A model generated the notes under the pieces. The model saw nothing but the letters and a program-made list of their open reading frames with translations, searched no databases and was not told the origin of the DNA. This document shows positions 17,864 through 26,011 of a stretch of 64,000 bases of DNA, piece after piece. A program made the position numbers and the translations under genes. Source of the DNA: Desulfocicer sp963675955 (GTDB lineage: Bacteria > Desulfobacterota > Desulfobacteria > Desulfobacterales > Desulfobacteraceae); contig CAXXVR010000009.1 in NCBI GenBank assembly GCA_963675955.2, positions 620,001-684,000 of the forward strand. Reading direction: 5' to 3'. The stretch's first letter is position 1, and every line of letters begins with the position of its first letter.

Positions 17864-18060
17864 ATATGAAAAAGTGGGTACTGGGTTCTAACAGCAACTA
17901 CTTTTTCATTGTTTGTTGTGGCTGGTGGTTACAGTCATGTATGTTTATATGAAAAAGAAGGTGCTGGGTTTTGGGTGCTGGGTACTGGGTGCTGGGTATT
18001 AACAGCAAGAACTTTTTCATAATTCGTTGTGGCAGGTGCCTACTGCCATGTTGGTTATAT
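17864..18060. repeat. Two imperfect direct repeats of about 90-100 bp
   Basis: Both units start at TATATGAAAAAG, run through a TGGGT-rich stretch and TAACAGCAA, then CTTTTTCAT, GTTGTGGC and end near CATGT. The second unit is longer because of extra GGGTACTGGGTGCTGGGT steps. A decayed third end (GTTGTTGCAGCGG, ATCATGTGGGTTATAT) lies at about 18243-18275, beyond the palindromic element. Short open frames here are not considered genes. Confidence 0.65.
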
Positions 18061-18215
18061 GAAAGGGTAGCCTCCAAGGCAACTTCAGCAGAGCCGCCCC
18101 CCCCCGATGGGCAATAGGAACCGGACAATCGAACTGTCTACAGTTCCGGTCCGGACCCATTGCCCGTCGGGGGGCGGCGGCATAATGCCAATAACGCAAG
18201 CCTGACCCTTACCCA
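18055..18215. repeat. Palindromic GC-rich repeat (family P) fused to a family S end
   Basis: A 38-bp lead-in (TATATGAAAGGGTAG, CAAGGCAACTTCAGCAGA) precedes an imperfect palindrome at 18093-18181: CCCCCGATGGGCAATAGG pairs with CCCATTGCCCGTCGGGGG, and CCGGAC with GTCCGG. It ends in GGCATAATGCCA. The next bases, ATAACGCAAGCCTGACCC, match the start of family S copies at 31943 and 44704. No open frame is present. Confidence 0.8.
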
Positions 18216-18412
18216 AAACTTGGCGTACCTTGCTTTTTTAAAATTTTAGTTGTTGCAGCGGTTTACTATCATGTGGGTTATATTATAGATCAACGAATGT
18301 GTAAAGTTTTTTGGGTTTCAAGGTCAGGGGTGACGATGTCCTGGGCAGGCGCTTTAAATTGGATGATTGCATTTTTTTTGATGGTTTTTCGGAGAACAGA
18401 AAAAGGAGTGAA

Positions 18413-19087
18413 ATGCGAATTCTTTTAATAGAAGATGACAACAAGATTGCCGAGTTTGTCACCAGGGGGCTGGATTCTGCCGGGTATGTAACCGACCGTG
18501 CCGTGGATGGTTTTGATGGCTTAACCATGGCACGTTCCGGTGACTATGATGTACTGGTGGTGGATGTGATGCTGCCGGAACTGGATGGCATCACATTGAT
18601 TGGTAAATTAAGGCATGAAAAACTAAATACCCCGGTGATTATTCTAAGTGCCAGGGACAAAGTAGATGACCGGGTCCGGGGGTTGGAGGCCGGGGCCGAT
18701 GATTATCTTACCAAGCCCTTCGCCTTTACGGAGCTTCTGGCAAGAATCCAGGCGCTTTTACGCCGGGCCGTGGGAAATGTTGAACCCACCCTGCTGTCCT
18801 ATGAAGATTTAAGCCTTAATTTGATTTCCCGGGAGGTGAAAAGGGGAGCAGATATTATCGACCTTCAGCCTCTGGAATTTTCCCTGCTGGAATATCTTTT
18901 AAGAAATAAGGAGCGGGTGGTGTCTAAAACTATGATCATTGAACATGTATGGAATTATAATTTTGATCCCATGACCAATGTGGTGGAAGCCAGGGTTTGT
19001 CGCCTCCGGGACAAGGTAGACAAAGCCTATGGGATGAAGTTGATCCACACCGTTCGGGGGGTGGGGTATGTTTTGCGCCGGGGATGA
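18413..19087 (+). CDS. OmpR-family response regulator
   Basis: This is a two-domain DNA-binding regulator of 224 aa. The receiver begins MRILLIEDDNKIAEF, with the acidic pair EDD, the phospho-acceptor Asp51 in DVLVVDVMLPELDG and the Lys in DDYLTKPF. The C-terminal winged helix shows PLEFSLLEYLLRNKERVVSK, HVWNYNFDPMTNVVEARVCRL and TVRGVGYVLRRG. The frame is open to 18311, but AAGGAG ahead of the ATG at 18413 and the family N-terminus decide the start. The downstream kinase and DegP protease point to an envelope-stress or metal-stress circuit; its closest named relatives are of the CusR/CopR type. Confidence 0.93.
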   Translation: MRILLIEDDNKIAEFVTRGLDSAGYVTDRAVDGFDGLTMARSGDYDVLVVDVMLPELDGITLIGKLRHEKLNTPVIILSARDKVDDRVRGLEAGADDYLTKPFAFTELLARIQALLRRAVGNVEPTLLSYEDLSLNLISREVKRGADIIDLQPLEFSLLEYLLRNKERVVSKTMIIEHVWNYNFDPMTNVVEARVCRLRDKVDKAYGMKLIHTVRGVGYVLRRG

Positions 19088-19130
19088 TTCCGGGCATGGA
19101 TATCCAGACGAACCCATCCCTGTTCCCATT

Positions 19131-19174
19131 GGCCCGTCAACTGTGACAAGTGACCCATTTTATGAACAAGCCCC
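19131..19174 (+). repeat. Family S repeat, partial copy
   Basis: The stretch ATTGGCCCGTC, CTGTGACAAGTGACCCAT, TTTATG, ACAAGCC fills most of the gap between the regulator and kinase genes. It is alignable with the copy just after the kinase gene (20625-20670) and with the right halves of copies at 31943 and 44704. Confidence 0.55.
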
Positions 19175-19204
19175 CTTGATTATCCAGTGAAAAAAGGAAA
19201 AGTA

Positions 19205-20617
19205 ATGCGGGTTCCAAGATTCTTTCATACCCTGGCTTTCCGGCTGACCGTCTGGTATGCCGGGATTTTTGTCGTTTCTTCCTGTGTGGCATTCATGCTG
19301 TTTTATTTTCTGGTGTCCCGGACCATTGTGACACACATGGATGATGAACTGGGCGGTATTGCCTCAAGGTTTTCCACCATTCTTTCGGTACAGGGAATTC
19401 CCGGCATTAAAAGGCTTGCGGCTCTGGAGGCCCGGGCCGCCGGAGAAAAAAAAGTTTTTTTCCGTCTGCTGTATCCCGATGGTGAGGTGTTTGCATCCTC
19501 TTATATGGCCTATTGGGAAAGGATTCCCATTTCAAAATTGACCCTGGAACGTCTGGTGAGCACAACGGCGGATGTGTATGACACCGTTCACGTAAAGGGG
19601 CAGGAACAGGGTATCCGGGTGCTGTATCACATGGTTGGTAACGGGGTGGTGTTGCAGACCGGTCTTTCCATGGACGCCTATTCTGGTTTTTTTAATGCCT
19701 TTGGGGGCGTATTCATCGGTGCCATGGTTCTGGTGATCTTATTTTCTGCCGTTCCCGGATGGTTCATGGCTCGAAAGGCCCTGGCAGGGGTGGCAATGGT
19801 TACCAGGACGGCAGCGCTTATTTCAGGTTCCAGGTTGTCTGAACGGGTGCCGGTTACAGGGCATCAAACGGAATTGGATCAGCTGGCCGCCACCTTTAAC
19901 GGCATGCTGGATCGCATTGAAACCCTTGTGAAAAGTATCCGGGAAATGGGGGATAACATTGCCCATGATCTTAAAGGGCCGGTGACCCGAATTCGGGGTC
20001 TTGCCGAGGTGACCCTGGTGCATGGCAAAGGTCTTGATGAATATCAGGCCATGGCAGGTTCCACCATTGAAGAGGCCGATCGACTGCTGTCCATGGTTAA
20101 TACCATGCTGGTGATTGCCAGGACTGACAGTGGGGAAGGGCAGTTTCATATGGCGGCGGTGGATATCGGTGAGCTGGTGATAGAGGCATGTCAGCTGTTT
20201 TCCCCCCTGGCAGAAGATGGCGGCCTTGTGCTGGACAAGGTTCTGGGGGAAAAAATGACAGTATGGGCTGACCGGGGGATGATGCAGCGCTGTCTGGCAA
20301 ATCTGCTGGACAATGCCATCAAATATACACCTTCCGGGGGCAGAGTTACGGTGTCTGTGAACCCCGGAAGGGGACAGATAGTTGAAATCACAGTGGAAGA
20401 TACCGGTATGGGTATTGCCCCTGAAAATCTGGACCGTGTGTTTGATCGTTTTTTCCGGGCTGATCCATCCAGGAGCTGCGGGGGAACTGGTCTTGGATTG
20501 AGCCTGGTTCGGGCTTTGGCCCGGGGCCATGGGGGGGATATTTTTGTGACAAGCGTTCCGGGGCAGGGCAGTGTGTTTACCCTTGTGTTGCCCTTGTCCC
20601 AGGATGGAGGGGTGTGA
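19205..20617 (+). CDS. Sensor histidine kinase
   Basis: The partner kinase of the upstream regulator is an inner-membrane protein. A first membrane segment (LTVWYAGIFVVSSCVAFMLF) is followed by a periplasmic sensor region of about 120 aa and a second segment (GGVFIGAMVLVILFSAVPGW). A HAMP region comes next (LDQLAATFNGMLDRIETLV), then the H-box NIAHDLKGPVTRIRGLAE, N-box LLDNAIKYTPSGG, G1 DTGMGIAPENLDRVFDRF and G2 GGTGLGLSLV. The ATG at 19205 has AAGGAAA ahead; GTG at 19187 is an in-frame alternative. Architecture resembles CusS-type heavy-metal sensors, but the signal cannot be read from sequence. Family S repeats flank the gene on both sides. Confidence 0.92.
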   Translation: MRVPRFFHTLAFRLTVWYAGIFVVSSCVAFMLFYFLVSRTIVTHMDDELGGIASRFSTILSVQGIPGIKRLAALEARAAGEKKVFFRLLYPDGEVFASSYMAYWERIPISKLTLERLVSTTADVYDTVHVKGQEQGIRVLYHMVGNGVVLQTGLSMDAYSGFFNAFGGVFIGAMVLVILFSAVPGWFMARKALAGVAMVTRTAALISGSRLSERVPVTGHQTELDQLAATFNGMLDRIETLVKSIREMGDNIAHDLKGPVTRIRGLAEVTLVHGKGLDEYQAMAGSTIEEADRLLSMVNTMLVIARTDSGEGQFHMAAVDIGELVIEACQLFSPLAEDGGLVLDKVLGEKMTVWADRGMMQRCLANLLDNAIKYTPSGGRVTVSVNPGRGQIVEITVEDTGMGIAPENLDRVFDRFFRADPSRSCGGTGLGLSLVRALARGHGGDIFVTSVPGQGSVFTLVLPLSQDGGV

Positions 20618-20624
20618 GGACATT

Positions 20625-20670
20625 GGTCCGCCTGTTGTGCCCACTGGCCGATTTTATGGACAAACCTGGC
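20625..20670 (+). repeat. Family S repeat, diverged copy
   Basis: ATTGGTCCGCC, TGTGCCCACTGGCCG, ATTTTATGGACAAACC aligns base by base with the copy at 19131-19174, with about one change in four. It lies in the kinase-degP gap. Confidence 0.5.
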
Positions 20671-20860
20671 TTTTTTGTATTTATTACCAAATGGTAATGT
20701 TTAAGTCATTTAACCATCATCTTTGTGCATTATATTAATGCCATTAAAGGAAAAAGGGGCTGATTCTATTTTTTGCCCCTGACAGTTCCCGGGCATTGGA
20801 TACAGAGTACTTCCCATGCCATGGAAATGGCTTTGTTATCACTTGAATGAGGAGGGTATT

Positions 20861-22267
20861 ATGAAAAATCTAAAAAAGCAGATGATGGTTATTGCCCTGG
20901 TGCTTACCCTGATGGCACCGGTGATTTCCTTTGCAAGGGTAAATATGGTCCCTGCAGACTTCAGTCAGCTGGCTGAGGATGCAAGGCCCGCAGTGGTAAA
21001 TATCCGCACCGTCAAAACCATACAGGGTGGTGGGCGTGTGTTTAATCATTTTTTTGGTCAGCCCTTTGATGAACGGGATTTTTTCCGGCAGTTCACCAAT
21101 CCGTTCAACCGGCGGGGGCCTTCCCGGGATTACAAGGAGAATAGTCTTGGTTCCGGTTTTATCATTGACCGGAAGGGCTATATTGTGACCAATTACCATG
21201 TTATTGACGGGGCCGATGAAATTCAGGTCAAAATGTACAATGACAAGGAGTATGCTGCCACTGTGGTGGGGGGAGATCCCAAGACTGATCTGGCTCTTAT
21301 CAAGATAGATGCCAAGGGGTTAGTTCCCCTGAAGCTTGGCAGTTCCGATGATCTCAAGGTGGGTACCTGGGTAGTGGCCATAGGCAGTCCCTTTGGCCTT
21401 GAACAGACGGTTACGGCAGGCATTGTCAGTGCCAAAGGACGTATACTTGGTTCCGGTCCCTATGATGATTTTATCCAGACCGATGCCTCCATTAATCCGG
21501 GTAACAGCGGGGGACCTCTGCTCAACATGGACGGCGAAGTTATTGGTATCAACACCGCCATTATCAAATCCGGCCAGGGCATTGGGTTTGCCATTCCATC
21601 TGATCTTGCCCGGGGTATTGTAAAGCAACTGCAGGATTCCGGGTCAGTTACCCGGGGCTGGCTGGGGGTGGCCATTCAGGATGTGACGCCGGAACTTGCC
21701 CAGTATTATGGCATCAAGGCCACGGGGGGAGCGCTGGTAGCCCAAGTATATGATGATAATCCGGCCCAGAAGGGCGGTATTAAACCCGGGGATATTATTG
21801 TAAAGGTCAATGATGCTCAGATTAAATCCAGTCACGATCTATCCAGTGCCATTGCCGGATTCGGCGTGGGAGAAAAGGTGGTGGTGACCTATATCCGGGA
21901 GGGTCAGACCAGGCAGTCAACGGTGACCCTTGACAGGAGAAATGATGATGATCGCCTGGCAGTTGGTGCCCACAATGGATTTGATGATCTGGGGATGAGA
22001 TTTGCTTCCACAACGGATGAGGCGGCACGGCCCTATGGATATGATTCTAAGGTAAAGGGGATTGTGGTGGTGGAAATTGAACCGGGAAGCAAGGCGGATC
22101 AGGCCGGTATCCGGGAAGGTGACCTTTTAAAAGAGGTCAACCATCGGCCCATTGAAACACAAAAGCAATACCTTAAAGCCATGGAGACTGTGGGTAAAGG
22201 TGAATTGTTTCAGCTGCTTTTCAGGCGGGGAAATGTCAGTTTCATCGCTGTTCGATTGACGCGTTGA
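20861..22267 (+). CDS. degP: Periplasmic serine protease DegP/HtrA
   Basis: HtrA proteases degrade or refold damaged periplasmic proteins. The start at 20861 (MKNLKKQMMVIALVLTLMAP) gives a signal peptide ending near FAR and is preceded by GAGGAGG; the frame is open to 20816. The trypsin-like domain has the triad His in TNYHVI, Asp in KTDLALIKI and Ser in NPGNSGGP. Two PDZ domains follow (GWLGVAIQDV to RQSTVTL, and GIVVVEIEPGSKADQAGIREGD at the end). The length of 468 aa fits DegP/DegQ. A stretch rich in Arg, Asp and Phe (FFGQPFDERDFFRQF) is the usual LA loop. Its position next to a two-component pair suggests co-regulation under envelope stress. Confidence 0.95.
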   Translation: MKNLKKQMMVIALVLTLMAPVISFARVNMVPADFSQLAEDARPAVVNIRTVKTIQGGGRVFNHFFGQPFDERDFFRQFTNPFNRRGPSRDYKENSLGSGFIIDRKGYIVTNYHVIDGADEIQVKMYNDKEYAATVVGGDPKTDLALIKIDAKGLVPLKLGSSDDLKVGTWVVAIGSPFGLEQTVTAGIVSAKGRILGSGPYDDFIQTDASINPGNSGGPLLNMDGEVIGINTAIIKSGQGIGFAIPSDLARGIVKQLQDSGSVTRGWLGVAIQDVTPELAQYYGIKATGGALVAQVYDDNPAQKGGIKPGDIIVKVNDAQIKSSHDLSSAIAGFGVGEKVVVTYIREGQTRQSTVTLDRRNDDDRLAVGAHNGFDDLGMRFASTTDEAARPYGYDSKVKGIVVVEIEPGSKADQAGIREGDLLKEVNHRPIETQKQYLKAMETVGKGELFQLLFRRGNVSFIAVRLTR

Positions 22268-22308
22268 TATGATAATGGGGTCAAGTTGCCATCAAGCCCA
22301 ATGTGTTT

Positions 22309-22464
22309 TTATTGATCTTCATCCGGTGCTGCCCAGATGATGTGGTCCCGGTTGATGAAAAGGGTCTGGTGAAACACCGGGGTGGCATTGGCCTCTTTTT
22401 TAACGGAGACAGAAAACAGTACAAGAAACCGTTCCGGATTTTTTTGTCTGTGGTGTAATAGAGT
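22309..22464 (-). pseudogene. Possible 3' remnant of an unknown gene
   Basis: A stop-to-stop minus frame of about 50 codons with no ATG reads PERFLVLFSVSVKKEA then NATPVFHQTLFINRDHII and WAAPDEDQ before its stop. The composition looks like protein rather than random translation, but there is no start codon or ribosome-binding site, and a stop lies directly upstream. It could be the decayed C-terminus of a lost gene. I do not recognise the family. Confidence 0.3.
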
Positions 22465-22472
22465 TTAAAATA

Positions 22473-22502
22473 TTTTTGACACCACCATTTTTGACACCAC
22501 CA
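22473..22502. repeat. Perfect 15-bp tandem duplication
   Basis: TTTTTGACACCACCA occurs twice back to back, just beyond the terminator of the tRNA-Ser(GCU) gene. Confidence 0.8.
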
Positions 22503-22506
22503 AACG

Positions 22507-22541
22507 AAAAAGGGCTGACACCATGAATGGTATCAGCCCTT
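22507..22541 (-). terminator. Rho-independent terminator of the tRNA-Ser unit
   Basis: Read on the minus strand, arms AAGGGCTGA/TCAGCCCTT with inner ACCAT/ATGGT pairing are followed by TTTTT (complement of 22507-22511). It lies 15 bp after the tRNA-Ser(GCU) 3' end. Confidence 0.85.
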
Positions 22542-22555
22542 GAATCGCTTGTAAA

Positions 22556-22647
22556 TGGCGGAGAAAGAGAGATTCGAACTCTCGATGGAGTTTTATCCCC
22601 ATACTCGCTTAGCAGGCGAGCGCCTTCAGCCACTCGGCCATTTCTCC
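22556..22647 (-). tRNA. tRNA-Ser (anticodon GCU)
   Basis: This is a class II tRNA with a 7-bp acceptor stem GGAGAAA/TTTCTCC, discriminator G and an encoded CCA end. The anticodon arm CTCGC-CTGCTAA-GCGAG gives GCT (reads AGC/AGU). The D-arm TGGCCGAGTGGCTGAAGGC, a long variable arm and a T-arm with GTTCGAATC complete it. It follows the UGA tRNA on the same strand and ends at a clear terminator. Confidence 0.97.
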
Positions 22648-22695
22648 ACATCTTTAATTCTTCTGTTCAGAAACAAAACGATATTTTATTTCTGA

Positions 22696-22783
22696 TGGCG
22701 GAGGAGGTAGGATTCGAACCCACGAAGCTTTGACACTTAACGGTTTTCAAGACCGCCGCCTTCAGCCGCTCGGCCACTCCTCC
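22696..22783 (-). tRNA. tRNA-Ser (anticodon UGA)
   Basis: This class II tRNA has acceptor GGAGGAG/CTCCTCC, discriminator G and an encoded CCA. The anticodon loop CTTGAAA between CGGT and ACCG gives TGA (reads UCN). The T-arm GTGGG-TTCGAAT-CCTAC and a long variable arm are present. It lies 48 bp upstream of the GCU tRNA, likely in one transcript. Confidence 0.97.
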
Positions 22784-22884
22784 CAACAGATCTGAAAGTG
22801 TATATCATGTTGTTTTGGGCAGGTCAACACCCAAATTATTTTTTTTGCTTTCCCGCGTGCTTTCCTGAAAAGGGCATTGAATGG

Positions 22885-22912
22885 TTGACAGGGGATGAAG
22901 TTCCGCTATATT
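22885..22912 (+). promoter_or_regulatory. Candidate sigma-70 promoter for the argS operon
   Basis: TTGACA (22885-22890) and TATATT (22907-22912) are 16 bp apart, upstream of the 154-aa gene with a leader of about 210 nt. A 13-bp palindrome GTACAAATTGTAC (23001-23013) lies in the leader. Nothing else is evident in the 22784-23131 gap. Confidence 0.55.
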
Positions 22913-23131
22913 AGAAGGTTTGTTGTAAGTGATTAGAATTTTGTTTTTGATTATATCCATTGAACCTGATCCCATTTTTTTTCAGATGACCTTGTCCCCA
23001 GTACAAATTGTACGCAAGTAGTTTGTTCGAATTCGTTTCTGATAAGGTCGGGTATCTTGGTTCAATGTTTACAGATTTGTTAATATTAAAGGGAACTCAG
23101 AAAAGTAGAGCCCATAACCAGGGAGAAGAAA

Positions 23132-23596
23132 ATGAAACAAAAATTTACCTTCATCATTGATGAAAAAAAAGAGAATATTACGCTCCAGGAGGCTTGTGAG
23201 GCGGATCCCGGTGCCTTTATAAGTGTCCATGAAGAGCGCTACCCCTATGAGGATATAAAAAATGCCCTGGAAGGAGGCCAGGATCTTTTTATTGAGACCC
23301 TGCGTCGAAAGAATCTTTTTCCTCCCTTTGATCTCAGTGTAAAAATATTTGAAACCCTGTCAGCCTTTTTAACTGAGGGGCATGGGGATAAGCTTGTTAT
23401 CGAATACGAGGATATTGAAGCTTTTCCCAAAGAGCAGGAAGAGGTGGATGAGGTGGATGACGCAGACGTGGACGAGCTTGAAAGTCTGCTCAAAGATGAA
23501 ACTGAAGACATCACCGAAGATGACATTAAAGAGATCGACGGAGATGACGATACGCCCAAATTTCAATTGGACAATAACTCTGAGCATGAGAATTGA
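23132..23596 (+). CDS. Acidic hypothetical protein upstream of argS
   Basis: This 154-aa protein is not recognised. The first ~95 residues look like a small folded domain (MKQKFTFIIDEKKENITLQE, PYEDIKNALEGGQDLFIETL). The last ~60 are strongly acidic (QEEVDEVDDADVDELESLL, DETEDITEDDIKEIDGDDD). No signal peptide or membrane segment is seen. A GGGAGAAG site precedes the ATG, and the stop is 8 bp from the argS start, so the two are very likely co-transcribed. Confidence 0.75.
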   Translation: MKQKFTFIIDEKKENITLQEACEADPGAFISVHEERYPYEDIKNALEGGQDLFIETLRRKNLFPPFDLSVKIFETLSAFLTEGHGDKLVIEYEDIEAFPKEQEEVDEVDDADVDELESLLKDETEDITEDDIKEIDGDDDTPKFQLDNNSEHEN

Positions 23597-23604
23597 TATA
23601 GATA

Positions 23605-25278
23605 ATGAAGAAAAAAATAAAAGACATTCTTGTGGGTGCGGCCCGACGGGCATTTGAAACCGGTCTCTTGAACTCTGATGTGCTTCCGGATATGGAAATT
23701 GATGTGCCCCGCCATGACAATCATGGCGATTTTTCCTCCAATGTTGCCATGGTTTCGGCCTCGGTGCAGAAAATGGCTCCCCGAAAAATTGCCGAAGCCC
23801 TGGTGTCCCATCTGGAAGACACCCAGGGAATCATTGAAAAATGTGAGATTGCCGGTCCCGGGTTTATCAATTTCTTTTTGACCCCTGCCGCCTGGCATCC
23901 TCTTGTTGCAACGGTGTACGAAAAAGACCATGCATTCGGTGCCGTTGACTTGGGGAAGGGTAAAAAAGTTCAGGTGGAATTTGTCAGTGCTAATCCCACA
24001 GGGCCGCTTCATGTGGGCCATGGCCGGGGAGCCGCCGTGGGGGATGCGGTGGGTAACATTCTTTCCTTTGCCGGATATGAGGTACAAAAAGAATACTACA
24101 TCAACGATTCGGGCAGACAGATCCGTACCCTGGGTCTTTCCGTGTGGCTTCGGTTGTGTGAGGCCCTGGGCCGGGAGATTTCCTTTCCCGAGGACTGTTA
24201 CCAGGGGGAATATATCCGGGAGATTGCAGCTGAAATTATCACCCTCATGGGAAAAGACATCACTGAAAAGGAAGAAGCACAAGGGGTTGAAATCTGTGCC
24301 AGATACGCTGCCGATAAGATTTTGGCGGGTATAAAGGAAGACCTGGCTGCCTTTGGTGTCTGCTTTGATAAATGGTTCAGTGAGCAGAGCCTCTATGATT
24401 CAGGTCGGGTACAGAAGGCTATCGAAACCTTTCGTGAAAAGAAGGTTATCTATGAAAAGGATGGCGCCCAGTGGTTTAATACCGAAGCCTTTGGGGATGA
24501 AAAAGACCGGGTGGTGGTGAGACAGAACGGAATCACCACATATTTCGCCTCGGATATTGCCTATCACATGGAAAAATTTGAAAGGGGTTTTGACCGGGTC
24601 ATTGATGTGTGGGGGGCAGATCACCATGGGTATATCAACCGCATCAACGCATCCATTGATGCCTCTGGACTGTCCAGTGATCAGTTTGATGTGATTCTGG
24701 TCCAGCTGGTGTCTCTCTTAAGGGGAGGTGTCCCGGTGGCCATGTCCACCCGGGCCGGAGAATTTGTCACCTTAAAAGATATTGTGGATGAAGTGGGTCG
24801 GGATGCGGCCCGTTTTCTTTTTTTGAGTCGCAGTTATGACTCCGGTCTTGATTTTGATCTGGAACTTGCCAAACAGCAGACCAGTGAAAACCCCGTGTAT
24901 TATGTGCAGTATGTCCATGCCCGCATTGCCGGTATCATGTTAAAGGCAGTGGAACAGGGGATCATGCAAACCGATGAAATACCATGGCAGTCCATTGATA
25001 TTTCCTGCCTCACCGAAGTTGAGGAAATTAAATTGATTAAAGCCCTGGCCGTATTTTCTGAGGCTGTGGAAAAAAGTGCTGCCACCCTGCACCCCCATGT
25101 GATTTTTACCTATCTCATGACCCTTGCATCCACCTTCCATGGGTATTATAACCGGCATAAGGTGATAACTGATGACAGCCGTACTACCCTTGCCAGACTC
25201 TGTCTTGTGGGGGCTGTTAAAAAGGTTATTCGAAATGCCCTGACCTTATTGGGTGTGTCTGCACCGGAAAGGATGTAG
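23605..25278 (+). CDS. argS: Arginyl-tRNA synthetase
   Basis: A class I synthetase that charges tRNA-Arg. The N-terminal domain is followed by FVSANPTGPLHVGHGRGAAVGD, containing the HIGH-type motif HVGH. The KMSKS loop is replaced by MSTRAGEFVTL, a known variant in ArgRS. The C-terminal anticodon-binding region has NPVYYVQYVHARI and ends LTLLGVSAPERM. The 557-aa length is normal. The ATG at 23605 begins 8 bp after the acidic gene; a SPOR protein gene follows within 5 bp. Confidence 0.97.
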   Translation: MKKKIKDILVGAARRAFETGLLNSDVLPDMEIDVPRHDNHGDFSSNVAMVSASVQKMAPRKIAEALVSHLEDTQGIIEKCEIAGPGFINFFLTPAAWHPLVATVYEKDHAFGAVDLGKGKKVQVEFVSANPTGPLHVGHGRGAAVGDAVGNILSFAGYEVQKEYYINDSGRQIRTLGLSVWLRLCEALGREISFPEDCYQGEYIREIAAEIITLMGKDITEKEEAQGVEICARYAADKILAGIKEDLAAFGVCFDKWFSEQSLYDSGRVQKAIETFREKKVIYEKDGAQWFNTEAFGDEKDRVVVRQNGITTYFASDIAYHMEKFERGFDRVIDVWGADHHGYINRINASIDASGLSSDQFDVILVQLVSLLRGGVPVAMSTRAGEFVTLKDIVDEVGRDAARFLFLSRSYDSGLDFDLELAKQQTSENPVYYVQYVHARIAGIMLKAVEQGIMQTDEIPWQSIDISCLTEVEEIKLIKALAVFSEAVEKSAATLHPHVIFTYLMTLASTFHGYYNRHKVITDDSRTTLARLCLVGAVKKVIRNALTLLGVSAPERM

Positions 25279-25283
25279 GTTAT

Positions 25284-26009
25284 ATGTTCGTCCGGGGTCT
25301 CATGGTGGCAATGGGGCTGTTTTGCCTTTGCGGTATCATGTTCTTCACCGGTGTGATGGTGGGGCGGGGAACAGCCCCTGTTCAATTTGATACCCTGGCG
25401 TTCCAGAAAAAACTGGCGGAGCTGGCTGGCAAGGAAATCGAGAAAAATCCCTCTGAAAAAACGAAACTGGGTTTTTATAATGAATTGAAGAAAAAAGTTT
25501 CCACAGATTTTTCTCTGTCAGAACCGGCCTGGGAAAAAAATGATGCTGGGGCTTCAGATGGAGATGTGCTGTACATTGAAGTCCCGGACCTTGGTGTATC
25601 CAAAGGGCCGGTGCCCATGAAAAAAGCCTTGAAGGCCAGAACCCGGGTTGCAGAATCCACCGAAATTGAAATGGACCACGGATTACGGGACCATGATACT
25701 CTTCCTGAAGGTGGAAAAACGCCGGCTCAGTTACCAGAAAGGCCTGAAAGCAAAGTTGTTTCCCACCCACAGGAGGAGGGGACCTATACCATACAGATCT
25801 CCTCGTTCAGACAGCTTCTGGACGCCATTCAGCGCATGGAATCCCTTAAGGTAAAGGGGTTTACCCCCCATCGTTCCCTTGCACTGGTGGATGGCAATGT
25901 ATGGCACCGGGTGAGGGTGGGGACATACCCGGACAGTGTCTCTGCGGAAAAAGCCTTAAAGATCCTGGAATCCCGGGGCGTTTATGGCATAATTATACAA
26001 AAGGAATAA
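25284..26009 (+). CDS. SPOR-domain cell-division-type membrane protein
   Basis: This is a 241-aa bitopic protein. An N-terminal membrane anchor (LMVAMGLFCLCGIMFFTGVM) is followed by a long polar linker and a C-terminal SPOR domain of about 75 aa (GTYTIQISSFRQLLDAIQRM to SRGVYGIIIQKE). SPOR domains bind glycan strands lacking stem peptides and bring proteins to the septum. Its place between argS and gatC suggests a housekeeping operon rather than a division cluster. The stop is 2 bp before gatC. Confidence 0.85.
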   Translation: MFVRGLMVAMGLFCLCGIMFFTGVMVGRGTAPVQFDTLAFQKKLAELAGKEIEKNPSEKTKLGFYNELKKKVSTDFSLSEPAWEKNDAGASDGDVLYIEVPDLGVSKGPVPMKKALKARTRVAESTEIEMDHGLRDHDTLPEGGKTPAQLPERPESKVVSHPQEEGTYTIQISSFRQLLDAIQRMESLKVKGFTPHRSLALVDGNVWHRVRVGTYPDSVSAEKALKILESRGVYGIIIQKE

Positions 26010-26011
26010 GA

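Noticed and set aside
17898..18199. Two short minus-strand open frames
   Set aside because: They lie in tandem and palindromic repeats and have repeat-driven composition.
19823..20644. 273-aa minus-strand open frame
   Set aside because: Antisense to the histidine kinase, which has all catalytic motifs; no support for this frame.
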